This document shows positions 51,007 to 61,799 of a stretch of DNA of 64,000 bases, in pieces; positions within the stretch are counted from its first letter, which is position 1; the number at the start of each line of letters is the position of its first letter. The position numbers and the translations under genes are program-made. The notes beneath the pieces are model-generated. The model was not told the DNA's origin. It saw nothing but the letters and a program-made list of their open reading frames with translations, and made no database searches. Source of the stretch: Thalassospira sp. HJ (GTDB taxonomy: Bacteria; Pseudomonadota; Alphaproteobacteria; Rhodospirillales; Thalassospiraceae); contig NZ_JYII01000012.1 in assembly GCF_000948415.1 (NCBI RefSeq), forward strand, positions 682,001 to 746,000, given 5' to 3'.

Positions 51007-52935
51007 ATGACCGATATTCTGCGTATCAAGGATCTGAAGGTTGAGTTCGTGCTGCCGCATATGCGCGTCAAGGCAGTCGAGAATGTAAGCTTTCGCATCG
51101 GTGCGCAGGAAACCGTCGCCTTGGTTGGTGAGTCTGGATCGGGCAAAAGCACGATCTCGCAGGCGATTATGGGGCTTCTGCCCAAGGTAGCCCAGGTAAC
51201 CAGCGGTTCGATCATTTTTGCTGATCCCAAGAAGCCGGGTACTCGTGTTGATATCGCCATGCTGGACCGGTCAGGTTCAGATATACGTGCGATCCGCGGT
51301 GGCCGGATTTCAATGATTTTTCAGGAACCGATGAGTTCCCTGTCGCCGCTTCATACCATTGGTGATCAGATTTGTGAGGCTGTGCAGCTTCATCGCAAGG
51401 TCGGCGCGGCAGAGGCCCGTGAGCTTGCCGTTGAAATGCTCACACTGGTTGGCTTCCCGCAGCCCAAAAGATCACTGAAAACCTATCCGTTCGAACTTTC
51501 CGGCGGGTTGCGCCAGCGCGCGATGATCGCAATGGCGATGGTTTGCCGACCGGCTCTGTTGATTGCCGATGAACCAACGACCGCCCTGGATGTCACGATC
51601 CAGGCGCAAATCCTGCGTCTGATCAAGGAAGTGCAGTCGGAACTGCAAATGTCGGTTCTGTTGATTACCCATGACCTTGGTGTGGTTGCCAATATGGCGG
51701 ACCGGATGGTGGTGATTTATGACGGCCGCGTTGTTGAATCTGGTAAGACCGAGGATGTTTTTATCAATCCCGGGCATGCTTACACACGCTCGCTTCTGGC
51801 GGCAGTACCGCACTTTGACATGGGACCGGATGAACGGCTGCGTCCGCTGCGTGAAATCAAACCAAAAACAGGCAGTTTGCTTGCCAGTGCCGGCGATACG
51901 CCGGCAGAACGCGAAACGCCTGAACGTCCGGCGTCTCTGGCGCTGCATCCGGCAATGGCCAGCGAACCGGTTCTTGCTGTTCGCCATCTCAGCAAAAGCT
52001 TCACCACGCGCAAGGGCAACTGGCTGAAATCCGAAGAAAGTTTGATACCGGCTGTTTCCGATGTTTCCCTGACGGTTAATCGCGGGGAATGCGTCGGGTT
52101 GGTGGGCGAGAGTGGCTGTGGCAAGACAACGCTTTCCAAGCTGATCATGCGCGCCATGAACCCGGATGAAGGATCCATCATGTTCCGCGGGGAAAGCGGC
52201 CAGATGGCGGAATTGACCGGTCTTGATGAAGATCAGCTAAATCCGTACCGAAAACGGATACAATTTGTTTTTCAGGACCCGTTCGGGTCGCTTAATCCCC
52301 GGATGACGGTTCAGGATATCATTACCGAACCGATGCTTATTCACGGTGTCGGGGACAGTGTCTATCGCCAGAAAATGGTGCTGGAACTGATGGATTTGGT
52401 CGGGCTCGATCCACGTTTCCTGAATCGCTATCCGCACAGTTTTTCGGGCGGGCAGCGTCAGCGTATCGGCATCGCGCGTGCGCTTGGTCTGAAGCCGGAT
52501 TTGTTGATTTTTGATGAGCCGACATCTGCACTAGATGTGTCGGTTCAAGCGCAAATACTTAATCTTTTGAAAGATTTGCAGCGTGACCTTAATTTGACGT
52601 ATCTGTTCATTTCGCACAATCTGGCAGTCGTTGATTACGTTGCAGACCGGATTGCAGTGATGTGCGCCGGGCGCATCGTGGAATCAGCGCCACGCGAGTT
52701 GCTGTTTAAGAACCCGGTGCATCCTTATACGCAGGCGTTGCTGCATGCTGTGCCGTTTGCGGATTTGGACCACCTGCTTGATTTCGACAATATCGTTGAA
52801 GGCAAGGCATCTGATCCGACCCGATGGCCCGCGCCCTTCACGATCAACCGGACCAGTGCACCAAAAATGATGCAGGTCGCAGAAGATCATTTTGTTCGTG
52901 CCGAACGAGCCGACTTTACGGAGATCGCCATATGA
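51007..52935 (+). CDS. Dpp/Yej-type ABC importer ATPase, two domains fused
   Basis: 642 residues with two complete ATPase domains. Domain 1 has [18 protein letters not shown] and ADEPTTALD. Domain 2 has [19 protein letters not shown] and FDEPTSALD. The [17 protein letters not shown] oligopeptide ATPase tail follows each domain. It is equivalent to DppD-DppF fused in one chain, as in YejF. It starts 2 bases after the membrane-protein gene of the glycan cluster and ends in an ATGA overlap with the binding-protein gene, so transcription is probably shared with both sides. Confidence 0.92.
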   Translation: MTDILRIKDLKVEFVLPHMRVKAVENVSFRIGAQETVALVGESGSGKSTISQAIMGLLPKVAQVTSGSIIFADPKKPGTRVDIAMLDRSGSDIRAIRGGRISMIFQEPMSSLSPLHTIGDQICEAVQLHRKVGAAEARELAVEMLTLVGFPQPKRSLKTYPFELSGGLRQRAMIAMAMVCRPALLIADEPTTALDVTIQAQILRLIKEVQSELQMSVLLITHDLGVVANMADRMVVIYDGRVVESGKTEDVFINPGHAYTRSLLAAVPHFDMGPDERLRPLREIKPKTGSLLASAGDTPAERETPERPASLALHPAMASEPVLAVRHLSKSFTTRKGNWLKSEESLIPAVSDVSLTVNRGECVGLVGESGCGKTTLSKLIMRAMNPDEGSIMFRGESGQMAELTGLDEDQLNPYRKRIQFVFQDPFGSLNPRMTVQDIITEPMLIHGVGDSVYRQKMVLELMDLVGLDPRFLNRYPHSFSGGQRQRIGIARALGLKPDLLIFDEPTSALDVSVQAQILNLLKDLQRDLNLTYLFISHNLAVVDYVADRIAVMCAGRIVESAPRELLFKNPVHPYTQALLHAVPFADLDHLLDFDNIVEGKASDPTRWPAPFTINRTSAPKMMQVAEDHFVRAERADFTEIAI

Positions 52936-54863
52936 TCAGTGTTTCGAAGCCGTCGATATCCAGACTTCATCGCACCATGAATGGTCTGGTGGTAGCAGCT
53001 GGCGTTTTGGGGGCAGGTGTCCTTGCCTCGGCTGCGCATGCGGAAATTCCGTATTTCGAAGACGCCGTCGCAAGTGGTTCGCTGCCCGCGATGAATGATC
53101 GACTGCCGGAACACCCCCACGTCATCGACTTTGGCGCCGAGGGCAAGGAAATTGGTAAATATGGTGGTGAGTTCGTCACCATCATGGGCCGTTCCAAAGA
53201 TATCCGTATGGCGGTCGTTTATGGCTATGCCCGTCTGGTCGGCTATGATCAGGACCTGAACCTCAAGGCTGATATCCTTGAGGCGCTTGATGTAAGTGAA
53301 GAAGGCAACGCCTTTACCCTGCACATTCGCAAGGGCCACAAATGGTCTGATGGTGAGCCGTTTACCGCCGAGGATTTCCGTTATTACTGGGAAGACATCG
53401 TCAACAATGATGAATTGTTCCCGGTCGGTCCGCCGCGTTTCCTGTTTGTCGGGGATGAGCCGGCCACCTTTGAAATTCTGGATGAATATACGGTTCGCTA
53501 TAGCTGGTCGCAGCCAAACCCGTTCTTCCTGACAGAACTGGCAGGAACGCGCCCGCCATTTATCTATCGCCCGGCACATTATCTTAAGCAGTTCCATGAG
53601 AATTATCGCGATCCGGGCGAACTTGAAGCCATCGTCGAGGAACGTGGACTTCGCAGCTGGGCGGTTTTGCATACCGATATGGACCGGCCCTACAAGTTGT
53701 CCAATATCAATCGACCGTCGCTTGAGCCGTGGCTGATCACGACCGAAGAGCCATCTGATCGCTTCGTGTTCGTGCGCAACCCGTATTATCACCGCGTCGA
53801 TCCGGAAGGAAACCAGCTTCCCTATATCGACCGAATGATTTTCAACATCTCGAACGCCAAACTTGTGCCGGCCAAAGTCGGCGCGGGCGAAGTCGATCTG
53901 CAAAGCCGCATTCTGTCGCTTAAGGACTATACCTTCCTGAAACAGTCCGAAGCCAAGCAGAATTATGATGTCCGTTTGTGGGATGTTGGTGCGGGTTCCT
54001 ATGCAGCCCTTTATCCCAACCTGACCTGCAGTGATCCGGTCTGGCGTACTGTTCTGCGTGATGTGCGTTTTCGTCGCGCTCTGTCACTTGCGATCAACCG
54101 GACGGAGATCAATCGCGTGATGTTCTTTGGTCTGGCCAAGCCGACCAACAACACGGTTCTGCCGAAGAGCCCGCTGTTCAAACCGGAATATCGTGACAGC
54201 TACACCGATTTCGACGTCAAGGCGGCCAATACGCTGCTTGATAAAATGGGGCTGGATGAACGTAATGGTGAAGGCATTCGTCTGTTGCCGGACGGTCGCC
54301 CGATGGAAATCATTGTCGAGACATCCGGCGAAAATCCGGAACATGACGATATGTTGGAGCTGATTGGTGATAGCTGGCGTCAGGTCGGCATCAAGATGTT
54401 CGTCAAGGGTTTGCAGCGTGAAGTGATGCGCAGCCGCGCCTATAGCGGTGAAACCATCATGTCGATCTTTAACGGCGTTGATAATGGTCTTGCGACGGTC
54501 AACACCGTCCCGTCGGAGTTTGTCCCGGCACAGCAGGACAGCCTGCAATGGCCGAAATGGGGCCAGTATTATCAGACCGATGGCGAAGCTGGAGAAGCAC
54601 CGGATATGCCCGCTGCCCAGGAACTGATGGAACAGTACCAGAAATGGCAAACCAGCAACGAAGCCGGTCAGAAAGAAGCCTGGCAGGCCATTCTCGATAT
54701 CAATTCGGAAAACATGTTTTCGATCGGTCTGATCGGTAACGTGCCGCAGCCGGTTGTTGTCGACAAGGATTTGCGCAACGTTCCGGAAAAAGGCATCCAT
54801 AGCTGGGAGCCGGGTGCCTTCTTCGGGATTTATCGACCTGATACCTTCTGGTGGGACAGATAA
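52932..54863 (+). CDS. ABC importer substrate-binding protein, SBP_bac_5, large form
   Basis: About 643 residues with a signal peptide (GLVVAAGVLGAGVLASAAHA, then EIPYFED). SBP_bac_5 fold with LHIRKGHKWSDGEPFTAEDF and the ligand-domain segment RFRRALSLAINRTEI. Longer than classic DppA/OppA (about 530), similar in size to AgpA-type proteins that bind oligosaccharides, so an oligosaccharide or glycopeptide ligand is as likely as a peptide. ATG 52932 overlaps the ATPase stop codon; an in-frame start 108 bases earlier is discounted. Confidence 0.88.
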   Translation: MISVSKPSISRLHRTMNGLVVAAGVLGAGVLASAAHAEIPYFEDAVASGSLPAMNDRLPEHPHVIDFGAEGKEIGKYGGEFVTIMGRSKDIRMAVVYGYARLVGYDQDLNLKADILEALDVSEEGNAFTLHIRKGHKWSDGEPFTAEDFRYYWEDIVNNDELFPVGPPRFLFVGDEPATFEILDEYTVRYSWSQPNPFFLTELAGTRPPFIYRPAHYLKQFHENYRDPGELEAIVEERGLRSWAVLHTDMDRPYKLSNINRPSLEPWLITTEEPSDRFVFVRNPYYHRVDPEGNQLPYIDRMIFNISNAKLVPAKVGAGEVDLQSRILSLKDYTFLKQSEAKQNYDVRLWDVGAGSYAALYPNLTCSDPVWRTVLRDVRFRRALSLAINRTEINRVMFFGLAKPTNNTVLPKSPLFKPEYRDSYTDFDVKAANTLLDKMGLDERNGEGIRLLPDGRPMEIIVETSGENPEHDDMLELIGDSWRQVGIKMFVKGLQREVMRSRAYSGETIMSIFNGVDNGLATVNTVPSEFVPAQQDSLQWPKWGQYYQTDGEAGEAPDMPAAQELMEQYQKWQTSNEAGQKEAWQAILDINSENMFSIGLIGNVPQPVVVDKDLRNVPEKGIHSWEPGAFFGIYRPDTFWWDR

Positions 54864-54941
54864 TCTTTTAAACCAAAAACGTGTCGTTTCTTCGCTGTTG
54901 AGGGAATGGCTTGAAACGACCTCGGGGGAGCGACAGCGCCG

Positions 54942-55940
54942 ATGCTGACCTATCTGGCAAGACGGGTTTTTTTGATGATACCGACACTGTTCCTGATCAG
55001 TGTGCTGGTATTCGTGATCATTCAGCTTCCCCCTGGCGACTTTCTGACCACCTACCTGAACGAGCTTCAGGCACAGGGCGAGGCCGTTGATCCGGCCAAG
55101 ATCGAATTCCTCAAACGGCAATACGGGCTGGATCAGCCGATCTATATCCAATACGCCGAATGGGCGTGGGGCCTTTTGCAGGGCGATCTTGGGTTTTCGT
55201 TTGAATATAACCTGCCGGTTACAGACGTGGTTGGCGATCGTCTGTGGCTGTCGCTGGTGCTGAATTTCAGCACGGTCATCTTTATTTATGTCGTAAGCTT
55301 CCCGATCGGGATTTACTCCGCCACCCGGCAATATAGCTGGGGGGATTATGGCTTTACCTTGCTCGGCTTCCTTGGCCTTGCCATGCCGAACTTCCTGTTT
55401 GCGCTGATCCTTCTTTATTACGCAAACGTGGTGTTTGGGACATCGATTGGTGGCCTGATGGATCCGGAATATATCAACCAGGGCTGGTCGTTTGCCAAAA
55501 TGATGTCGGTTGTCGAACATCTTTGGGCGCCGGTTGTTGTGATCGGCACGTCGGGTACGGCATCCATGATCCGGCGCCTGCGCGCCAACCTGCTTGATGA
55601 GTTGGGCAAGCAATATGTCGTGACAGCGCACGCCAAGGGACTGTCACCGACCAAGGTCCTGTTCAAATATCCGCTGCGGATGGCACTGAACCCGTTTATT
55701 GCCGATATCGGTAATATCCTGCCGCAAGTCGTGTCTGGATCGGTTCTTGTGTCCGTGGTCATGTCTTTGCCGACAACTGGTCCGATGCTACTTACAGCGC
55801 TGCAAAGTCAGGATATGTATCTTGCCGGTTCGTTCCTGATGTTCCTGGCACTTCTGACTGTGGTCGGGATGTTCGTTTCCGATGTGTTGTTGGCGTGGCT
55901 TGATCCCCGTATCCGTCTTCAGGGAGGGGTCGGCAAATGA
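54942..55940 (+). CDS. ABC importer permease, DppB-like
   Basis: 332 residues with about six membrane helices. The N-terminus YLARRVFLMIPTLFLISVLV is the usual first helix of DppB/OppB permeases, and the ATPase-contact loop is VTAHAKGLSPTKVLFKYPLR. The gene lies 78 bases after the binding-protein gene and overlaps the next permease by 4 bases. It forms the channel with the DppC-like partner. Confidence 0.9.
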   Translation: MLTYLARRVFLMIPTLFLISVLVFVIIQLPPGDFLTTYLNELQAQGEAVDPAKIEFLKRQYGLDQPIYIQYAEWAWGLLQGDLGFSFEYNLPVTDVVGDRLWLSLVLNFSTVIFIYVVSFPIGIYSATRQYSWGDYGFTLLGFLGLAMPNFLFALILLYYANVVFGTSIGGLMDPEYINQGWSFAKMMSVVEHLWAPVVVIGTSGTASMIRRLRANLLDELGKQYVVTAHAKGLSPTKVLFKYPLRMALNPFIADIGNILPQVVSGSVLVSVVMSLPTTGPMLLTALQSQDMYLAGSFLMFLALLTVVGMFVSDVLLAWLDPRIRLQGGVGK

Positions 55941-57106
55941 GCAAGGAAACCGAAAAGCGTAACGAGCATTTCGTTGATTCCGCCCCGTTCAATCCGTGGG
56001 ATCGCGAAGAACTGACGCCAGAACAGGAAAAGTATTTCCTTGCCTCGCAATGGCAGTTGATGTGGTGGCGTTTGAAACGTCACCGGCTGGCATATTTCTC
56101 GCTGATCATTCTGGCAGTCATGTATGCGTCGGTGTTTATCGTCGAATTCATTGCCCCCTATGCGCAGGAAACGCGAAGCTCCGAATACATTCACCATCCG
56201 CCGCAGGGCATTCATCTTTTTCATGATGGCGAGTTTGTCGGGCCGTTTACCTATGGCACCGAATTCTCGGTCGATATGGAAACGCTTAAGCCGACCTATA
56301 CGGTCAATCCGGATCGGATCGAACCCCTGCAGTTCTTCTGTTCGGGTGATGAGTATGAATTCTGGGGCATGGTCGATATGGACTTCCATTTCGTCTGCCC
56401 ATCCGAGAATGGCACGCTGTTTGTGTTTGGTACCGACCGTCTGGGGCGTGACATGTTGTCGCGTATGATCTACGGCGCGCGCGTATCATTGACCATCGGT
56501 CTTGTCGGTATTTCGGTCAGCTTCCTTTTGGGAATCCTGATTGGTGGTGCGGCCGGTTATTACGGTGGCTGGGTGGATGCAACCGCCCAGCGGACGATTG
56601 AAGTTATTCGTTCCTTGCCGGAAATTCCGCTTTGGATGGCGCTTTCGGCGGCCTTGCCGGTGACCTGGAGCCCCATCCTGATCTATTTCGGGATTACGAT
56701 CATTCTGGGCCTGATCGACTGGACCGGGCTTGCCCGTGCGGTGCGATCAAAGCTGCTTGCGCTGCGTGAAGAGGATTACGCACTGGCCGCCCGATTAATG
56801 GGCGCCAAACCCAAACGCATTATCGGGCGTCATCTTCTTCCAAACTTCGCAAGTCATCTGATTGCTTCGGTGACGCTTTCCATCCCCAACATGATCTTGG
56901 GTGAAACAGCGCTGAGTTTCCTTGGGCTAGGCCTGCGCGCACCTGTGACAAGTTGGGGCGTCTTGCTGAACGAGGCACAGAACATCAATGCGGTCGCGGT
57001 GTATCCATGGCTGATGTTGCCAGTGGTGCCGGTGGTGATTGTGGTTCTGGCCTTTAATTTCCTTGGCGATGGGCTGCGGGATGCAGCCGACCCCTACAAG
57101 AACTGA
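55937..57106 (+). CDS. ABC importer permease, DppC-like with large periplasmic loop
   Basis: 389 residues, longer than usual DppC (about 300). The first membrane helix (YFSLIILAVMYASVFIVEFI) is followed by an extra periplasmic segment of roughly 110 residues (about 75-175) before the family motif FGTDRLGRDMLSRMIYGARV. The ATPase loop is ALAARLMGAKPKRIIGRHLL. Enlarged loops like this occur in AgpC/YejE-like permeases paired with large binding proteins. It ends just before an acetyltransferase gene. Confidence 0.9.
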   Translation: MSKETEKRNEHFVDSAPFNPWDREELTPEQEKYFLASQWQLMWWRLKRHRLAYFSLIILAVMYASVFIVEFIAPYAQETRSSEYIHHPPQGIHLFHDGEFVGPFTYGTEFSVDMETLKPTYTVNPDRIEPLQFFCSGDEYEFWGMVDMDFHFVCPSENGTLFVFGTDRLGRDMLSRMIYGARVSLTIGLVGISVSFLLGILIGGAAGYYGGWVDATAQRTIEVIRSLPEIPLWMALSAALPVTWSPILIYFGITIILGLIDWTGLARAVRSKLLALREEDYALAARLMGAKPKRIIGRHLLPNFASHLIASVTLSIPNMILGETALSFLGLGLRAPVTSWGVLLNEAQNINAVAVYPWLMLPVVPVVIVVLAFNFLGDGLRDAADPYKN

Positions 57107-57113
57107 GCGGATT

Positions 57114-57623
57114 ATGTCGTCTAAGGCCCCTAGGATTGAGACCGAACGCCTGATACTGCGCAGGATGTCGTTTGACGACTGGCCGGATTACGCGTCCATG
57201 CTTGCGTCAAAGCGCTCAGCACACATGGGCGGCCCATATGATGCTGAGGGTGCATGGGCTATGTTTTGTCGCGATGCTGCTCAATGGGATTTGTTCGGCG
57301 TTGGTGCGCTGATGATGGATGAGAAATCGACCGGTCATTGCGTTGGTCAAGTGGGCATCAATTTTGGGCCGCCGTTCCCTGAATATGAATTAGGTTGGCT
57401 TGTGTATCCGGATGCAGAAGGCAAGGGATATGCGTTTGAGGCAGCAACGGCCTTGAGTGATTGGGCGTTTAACGGGCGCGGCTTGCCAACGCTTGTCAGT
57501 TACATCGCACCAGAAAATGATCGTTCTATTACTGTGGCGGAACGCCTTGGTGCCGTTTTGGACCAGACCGCGCAGCGGCCTGATCCGAATGACCTTGTTT
57601 TCAGGCATGCACGCCCAAAATAA
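57114..57623 (+). CDS. RimJ/RimL-like GNAT acetyltransferase
   Basis: About 169 residues. N-terminal RIETERLILRRMSFDDWPDY and the C-terminal PENDRSITVAERLGAVLDQT are typical of the Acetyltransf_3 (RimJ/RimL) group. The acetyl-CoA loop YPDAEGKGYAFEAA is partly conserved (G-K-G-Y-A). ATG 57114 sits 7 bases past the permease stop codon. It could acetylate a protein N-terminus or a small amine. Only 3 bases separate it from the convergent methyltransferase gene. Confidence 0.82.
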   Translation: MSSKAPRIETERLILRRMSFDDWPDYASMLASKRSAHMGGPYDAEGAWAMFCRDAAQWDLFGVGALMMDEKSTGHCVGQVGINFGPPFPEYELGWLVYPDAEGKGYAFEAATALSDWAFNGRGLPTLVSYIAPENDRSITVAERLGAVLDQTAQRPDPNDLVFRHARPK

Positions 57624-57626
57624 GGA

Positions 57627-58484
57627 TTACTTTTTGCGCAACCACAGACTGGTCTCATGTGCTCCGTCGGGCAGGTGAATGCCATTGGCAATTGATTGAT
57701 CAACTTCATCGCGCATGCGGGTCGTCGCATAGGCGCTTGACCACATGATTTCAAAGCCGCCGCCTGCGAGCAGGGCAGCAACACCTTGTTGTTCGTTATA
57801 TCCGCGCCATTGCCAGATTTCCGGATAGTCGTCGGGCAAGCTGATATCGTGGATATGAATGATCGAACCGCTTGGCAGGGTCGGGATCACCGATGAAAAC
57901 AGCAAATCAACATCAGTACCCGGCATCAGGATGTGGCTGGAATCGATCGACAGGAAATCGGCACCGGTCATGGTTTTGAAAACTGATGGATCGGCCTTTT
58001 GCACAATGCTGCGTTCAATCGTGATTGGCAGTTTTGCGATGTCGGCACGCGGAGCCGGATCAATCGCATGGAACGCTGTTTCAAGTTCGCCATCCTTGAT
58101 TGCGCGGTAATAAAACCGTGTTGAATGGCCTGATCCGATTTCAATGATCCGGTCCGGGCGAAATTCCCGGGTAAAGACATAGGCCATCATGCCATCAAGG
58201 CGCGGAAACCAGCTTTGTTGCCAACGTGGTTCGGGCGGGGTGGCATTGCCGAAACTGGCAAAAGCTTCGTGATATTGTGCGGCCTTGGTCAGCCACGCCT
58301 TCATGGTCGGGGCGGCCGTATCCATCATGGTCTCAATCGCCGGATAGGTGGGGCGCCCGACGGCCTTTGCGGTTTCGCTGGCATAGCGGTAAGGAATGAA
58401 ATAGCCGGCAGGCTCGCTGCCAAACAGGGTTTTCAAACCAAGTTTCCAACGGCGCATTCTGCGAGAGAACGGCATGGAGGTCAT
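57627..58484 (-). CDS. Class I SAM-dependent methyltransferase-like protein
   Basis: 285 residues. The SAM-binding motif I is RIIEIGSGHSTRFYYRAI, with a second acidic region FHAIDPAPRAD and DFLSIDSSHI for motifs II and III (Methyltransf_24-like). The N-terminal 85 residues are helical and not recognised. Homologues are often near polysaccharide or O-antigen genes. The acceptor is unknown. Leftward, convergent with the acetyltransferase gene, separated from the MFS gene by about 58 bases. Confidence 0.78.
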   Translation of the reverse strand: MTSMPFSRRMRRWKLGLKTLFGSEPAGYFIPYRYASETAKAVGRPTYPAIETMMDTAAPTMKAWLTKAAQYHEAFASFGNATPPEPRWQQSWFPRLDGMMAYVFTREFRPDRIIEIGSGHSTRFYYRAIKDGELETAFHAIDPAPRADIAKLPITIERSIVQKADPSVFKTMTGADFLSIDSSHILMPGTDVDLLFSSVIPTLPSGSIIHIHDISLPDDYPEIWQWRGYNEQQGVAALLAGGGFEIMWSSAYATTRMRDEVDQSIANGIHLPDGAHETSLWLRKK

Positions 58485-58542
58485 ATTAAAGGCCCCTTTG
58501 AGTTCAAGTTTGCGGTCGGTCGTTTGTTGCCGATGTTATTAT

Positions 58543-59757
58543 TCAGTCGCAAAAAGTCTGATCCTCTCCACGCCAGGTCCGGGTTAGCCAGATCGCAAAA
58601 CAGAACGCAATCGCCGAAAACGCAGCCATCAGGTAATAGACCTGAGATCCGAACCGATCGTAAAGCGGTCCCGATACCCAAATACTGCTGCCCAGGAAGA
58701 CACCCATCGACAAGGTCGCCATCAGACTTTGCGCCGATGTAGCCAGCTGTTGCGGTATGGCGCGGGCGATGAAACTGACGGCGGCCAAATGCGTAATCCC
58801 GAATGTCATGGCGTGAAGGGGCTGAACAAGGATAATCAACCATAGATTGTCGCTTGTTCCCAGAACAATCCATCGTAAAACCCCGCATCCGGTGCCAAGC
58901 GCAAACAGAATTCCGGGATGACGGCCACGTACAAACCGCCCGGCCACGGCAAACAGAACGATTTCCGCAATCACACCGATCGACCAGAAAACGCCGATCA
59001 ACTCATGCGAAAATCCGACTGTTTCCCAATGGACGGAAGCAAAGGCGTAATAGGTGCCGTGCGCCCCTTGAGCAAAGCCGATGCAGGCGAGATAGATCAG
59101 GAAAACCGGTTTGCGCAGCAGATAGATTAGAGATGACCCGGAACGCAGCGGACGGTCTGTCTGTGGATCAGGCATGCGGGTTGTGATGGCAAAATTCACA
59201 ATCCCGGCAACAAACAGCATCCAGACGATCCATTCTGTGGATGTGCCGTCCAAAACCCAACCCGCGCCATAAGACGCCAGAATGAAGGCAAGCGACCCCC
59301 AAAGTCGCACCCGCCCGTAATCAAGTTCACGCGCCTTGCATTCATGGATCGTGATGGTGGTGCCAAGTGGCAGAAGTGGCGAGAATGTAAAGCCTATGAC
59401 CACGGAAAGGCCTGCTAGCCACCAGAAGTCACTTGAAAGCGGAAAGGCCAGAATCGACACCACATAGATCCCGGCAAGCCACATCATCGGTGTCTTGCGG
59501 TTACCGGTGCGATCCGCGCGCTGGGCAATCAATGGATCGGCAAACACGCGCACCCAGTTGGGCAGCGACAGCAGGATGCCGATTTCGGCTGCAGATAACC
59601 CTTGTGATTTCAGCCATACCGGCCAGTAGGGCAGAAATACGCCCTGGATCAAGAACAGCCCGGAAAAGAACAGCGCGAGTATCGTCGCCGTTTTCATACG
59701 GTCGGGGTCTCTGTCGGGTGTTGGTGCTGATGACGCGGCGGCGCTTGGTGTTTTCAT
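58543..59757 (-). CDS. MFS transporter, HcaT/MFS_1-like
   Basis: About 404 residues with twelve predicted membrane helices (TATILALFFSGLFLIQGVFL onward). The sequence resembles the MFS_1-like/3-phenylpropionate transporter group; WPVWLKSQGLSAAEIGILLS is a good match to its first loop. ATG 59757 overlaps the mnmC stop codon (ATGA); an in-frame start at 59853 inside mnmC would add 32 improbable residues. The substrate is unknown. It is the third gene of the dusA-mnmC operon. Confidence 0.83.
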   Translation of the reverse strand: MKTPSAAASSAPTPDRDPDRMKTATILALFFSGLFLIQGVFLPYWPVWLKSQGLSAAEIGILLSLPNWVRVFADPLIAQRADRTGNRKTPMMWLAGIYVVSILAFPLSSDFWWLAGLSVVIGFTFSPLLPLGTTITIHECKARELDYGRVRLWGSLAFILASYGAGWVLDGTSTEWIVWMLFVAGIVNFAITTRMPDPQTDRPLRSGSSLIYLLRKPVFLIYLACIGFAQGAHGTYYAFASVHWETVGFSHELIGVFWSIGVIAEIVLFAVAGRFVRGRHPGILFALGTGCGVLRWIVLGTSDNLWLIILVQPLHAMTFGITHLAAVSFIARAIPQQLATSAQSLMATLSMGVFLGSSIWVSGPLYDRFGSQVYYLMAAFSAIAFCFAIWLTRTWRGEDQTFCD

Positions 59758-61799
59758 GCTGTGATTTGCCGCCGTTTGAGGCCGCGAATAATGAACCGCG
59801 CCGGATGAATGGCATGCATCAGCGCTTTTTCCAAAGGAAGGGGCATATCGCAAATCTCACTGGCAAGAATCTCGGCGGCAAGTGGGGCGCCAATCAGTCC
59901 GCGCGCCCCAAAGCCGGTACAGATATACACGTCTTTGTGGTAGGGCGCATCGACATATCTGGCACCTTTTTTACCCTTGTCGATATCGCTGTAGGACGCA
60001 AGGTAGGCACCAAAATCCGGTGCTGGACCGATCAGTGGCAAATGATCTGCTGTTGTCGTGCGTAATGATGCACGGCCATCAAGCATATCGGTTGTGAGCT
60101 TTTCCGCGATCTCTGGCAGGACTTTGCCGAGCTGGGCGATGTTAAATGCGTGATCGTCCGGGCGCAGATCGGTTTCGGCATCATCACGACCGAACGTCGC
60201 ACCAACGACAAGCATGCCATCACGTGCCGGTGTGACATAGCCCTTGTGGCTGAGGACGCATTTGATCGCGCCGTCCTCTGACACATCGGATACGACGTCC
60301 TCGGGTATAAAGCTGATCTGCCCGCGAACCGGGTTGAGGTGATCTTCAAGCCATCGGGTCTGATCAAGCAACCGGGTTTCAAATGCACCTGCGATGATGA
60401 CCGCATCAAACGGGCCGTATTCCGAGCCGTTCTGGTCGGTCAGGTATTTGCCCTGATCAGCGTCATTGATGCTTGTGATCGTTGTCGACAGGTGCACATC
60501 AATGCCATCAGCAAGACTGCGCACAACCGATGGCGGGTTGACCCATCCGGCAGAGGGATAGAAGACGCCACCATGAGGCAAGGGCAGACCAAACCGTTCT
60601 GACGCCTGATCCGCGTCAAGCGCCTCGACAAGGTCGGGTTTGTCACCAAGGCGCGCGATCAGGCCATCAAGCCGTTCGCGTTTGCGTGCACTGGTCGCAA
60701 GATCAATCACGCCGCAGAAGTCGGCATCGACCCGTCCCTGATCAGAAAGCTTTTTGATCATACGATGGCTGAAGCGATAACCGGCCTCATAAAACCGTCC
60801 CATGATCGCGTCATCGACGGTCAGATAGGGTTCCAGCATCCCGATCGGATTGCCCGAGGCGGCATTGGCGAGTTGATCGGATTTTTCAAAAAGTGTGATG
60901 GCACAGCCACGGGCCCTCAGGGCGTTGGCACAGGCCGCACCGGCAAGGCCGCCGCCAATGATGGCGACTGACTTTGCGCTTTGGGTGCGGGGAAGGTTGA
61001 ACCAAGGATCATCGGCAATCTCGAACGTATCCGGTAGGCCGGTGGCATCTTCGGGCGCAGAAAAACTGGCTGTGATCATGTCCCGCTTATAGCCAAATCC
61101 CTTGCGTTTGCTGACCTTAAAATCGGCACTTTCCAATCCGTCACGGGCAATGCGGGCGGCGGTAAAAGTCGCAAGGGTGGCGCCATCAGGGTTGGATGCG
61201 CTTGCAAGGGCAGCAAACAGGTCGGGATGCCACATGTCGGGATTGCGCGATGGGGCAAATCCATCAAGGAACCAGCAATCGATCTTGCCATCATATCCCG
61301 ACCAGCATTCAATCGCGTCCCCGATCAAAAGGGTGAGGCTGATCGCGCCGTCTGCCAGCGAAAAGCGATGCACGCCTGGTAACATGGTTTCATGTGGCCA
61401 GATATGGGCAAGCTGTTCAGAGTATTGCGATAGTTCCGGCCAGCTTTGATGTGCGCGGATCATGTCATCGCGGGCGAGCGGGTATTTCTCGACCGAAACG
61501 AAATGCAGACGTTTGGAGCGATTGGCATCAGCATCCCAGCATTGCCAGGCTGCAAGGAAGTTCAGCCCAGTGCCAAAGCCGGTTTCGCCAATCACGAAGT
61601 TTTCGCGGGCCTGCCAGGCGTTTGGTAAGTTGTTGCCTTCGACAAACACATAACGCGTTTCGGCCAACCCGTCGTTGGGATTGAAATAGATGTCTCCAAA
61701 ATGTGGGGAGTAAGGCACGTCGCCATCGCGCCAGGTTATTTCGCCAGCAGGCCTTGGTTCATCACCTTCTGGTGTCTTGGTGACATCCGTGGCTGTCAT
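59754..61799 (-). CDS. mnmC: Bifunctional tRNA 5-methylaminomethyl-2-thiouridine synthesis protein
   Basis: 681 residues. The N-terminal methyltransferase (about 1-255; [18 protein letters not shown] for SAM, then [16 protein letters not shown]) is joined to a C-terminal FAD oxidoreductase (about 275-660; [18 protein letters not shown]). MnmC removes carboxymethyl from cmnm5(s2)U34 of certain tRNAs, then methylates the product to mnm5(s2)U34. Both active parts appear complete. The gene overlaps dusA upstream and the MFS gene downstream by 4 bases each, joining two tRNA-modification enzymes with a transporter. Confidence 0.93.
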   Translation of the reverse strand: MTATDVTKTPEGDEPRPAGEITWRDGDVPYSPHFGDIYFNPNDGLAETRYVFVEGNNLPNAWQARENFVIGETGFGTGLNFLAAWQCWDADANRSKRLHFVSVEKYPLARDDMIRAHQSWPELSQYSEQLAHIWPHETMLPGVHRFSLADGAISLTLLIGDAIECWSGYDGKIDCWFLDGFAPSRNPDMWHPDLFAALASASNPDGATLATFTAARIARDGLESADFKVSKRKGFGYKRDMITASFSAPEDATGLPDTFEIADDPWFNLPRTQSAKSVAIIGGGLAGAACANALRARGCAITLFEKSDQLANAASGNPIGMLEPYLTVDDAIMGRFYEAGYRFSHRMIKKLSDQGRVDADFCGVIDLATSARKRERLDGLIARLGDKPDLVEALDADQASERFGLPLPHGGVFYPSAGWVNPPSVVRSLADGIDVHLSTTITSINDADQGKYLTDQNGSEYGPFDAVIIAGAFETRLLDQTRWLEDHLNPVRGQISFIPEDVVSDVSEDGAIKCVLSHKGYVTPARDGMLVVGATFGRDDAETDLRPDDHAFNIAQLGKVLPEIAEKLTTDMLDGRASLRTTTADHLPLIGPAPDFGAYLASYSDIDKGKKGARYVDAPYHKDVYICTGFGARGLIGAPLAAEILASEICDMPLPLEKALMHAIHPARFIIRGLKRRQITA

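Noticed and set aside
54084..55631. 515-codon antisense frame opposite the ABC binding protein and permease
   Set aside because: Same reasoning: it overlaps two clear genes, with no domain or signal of its own.
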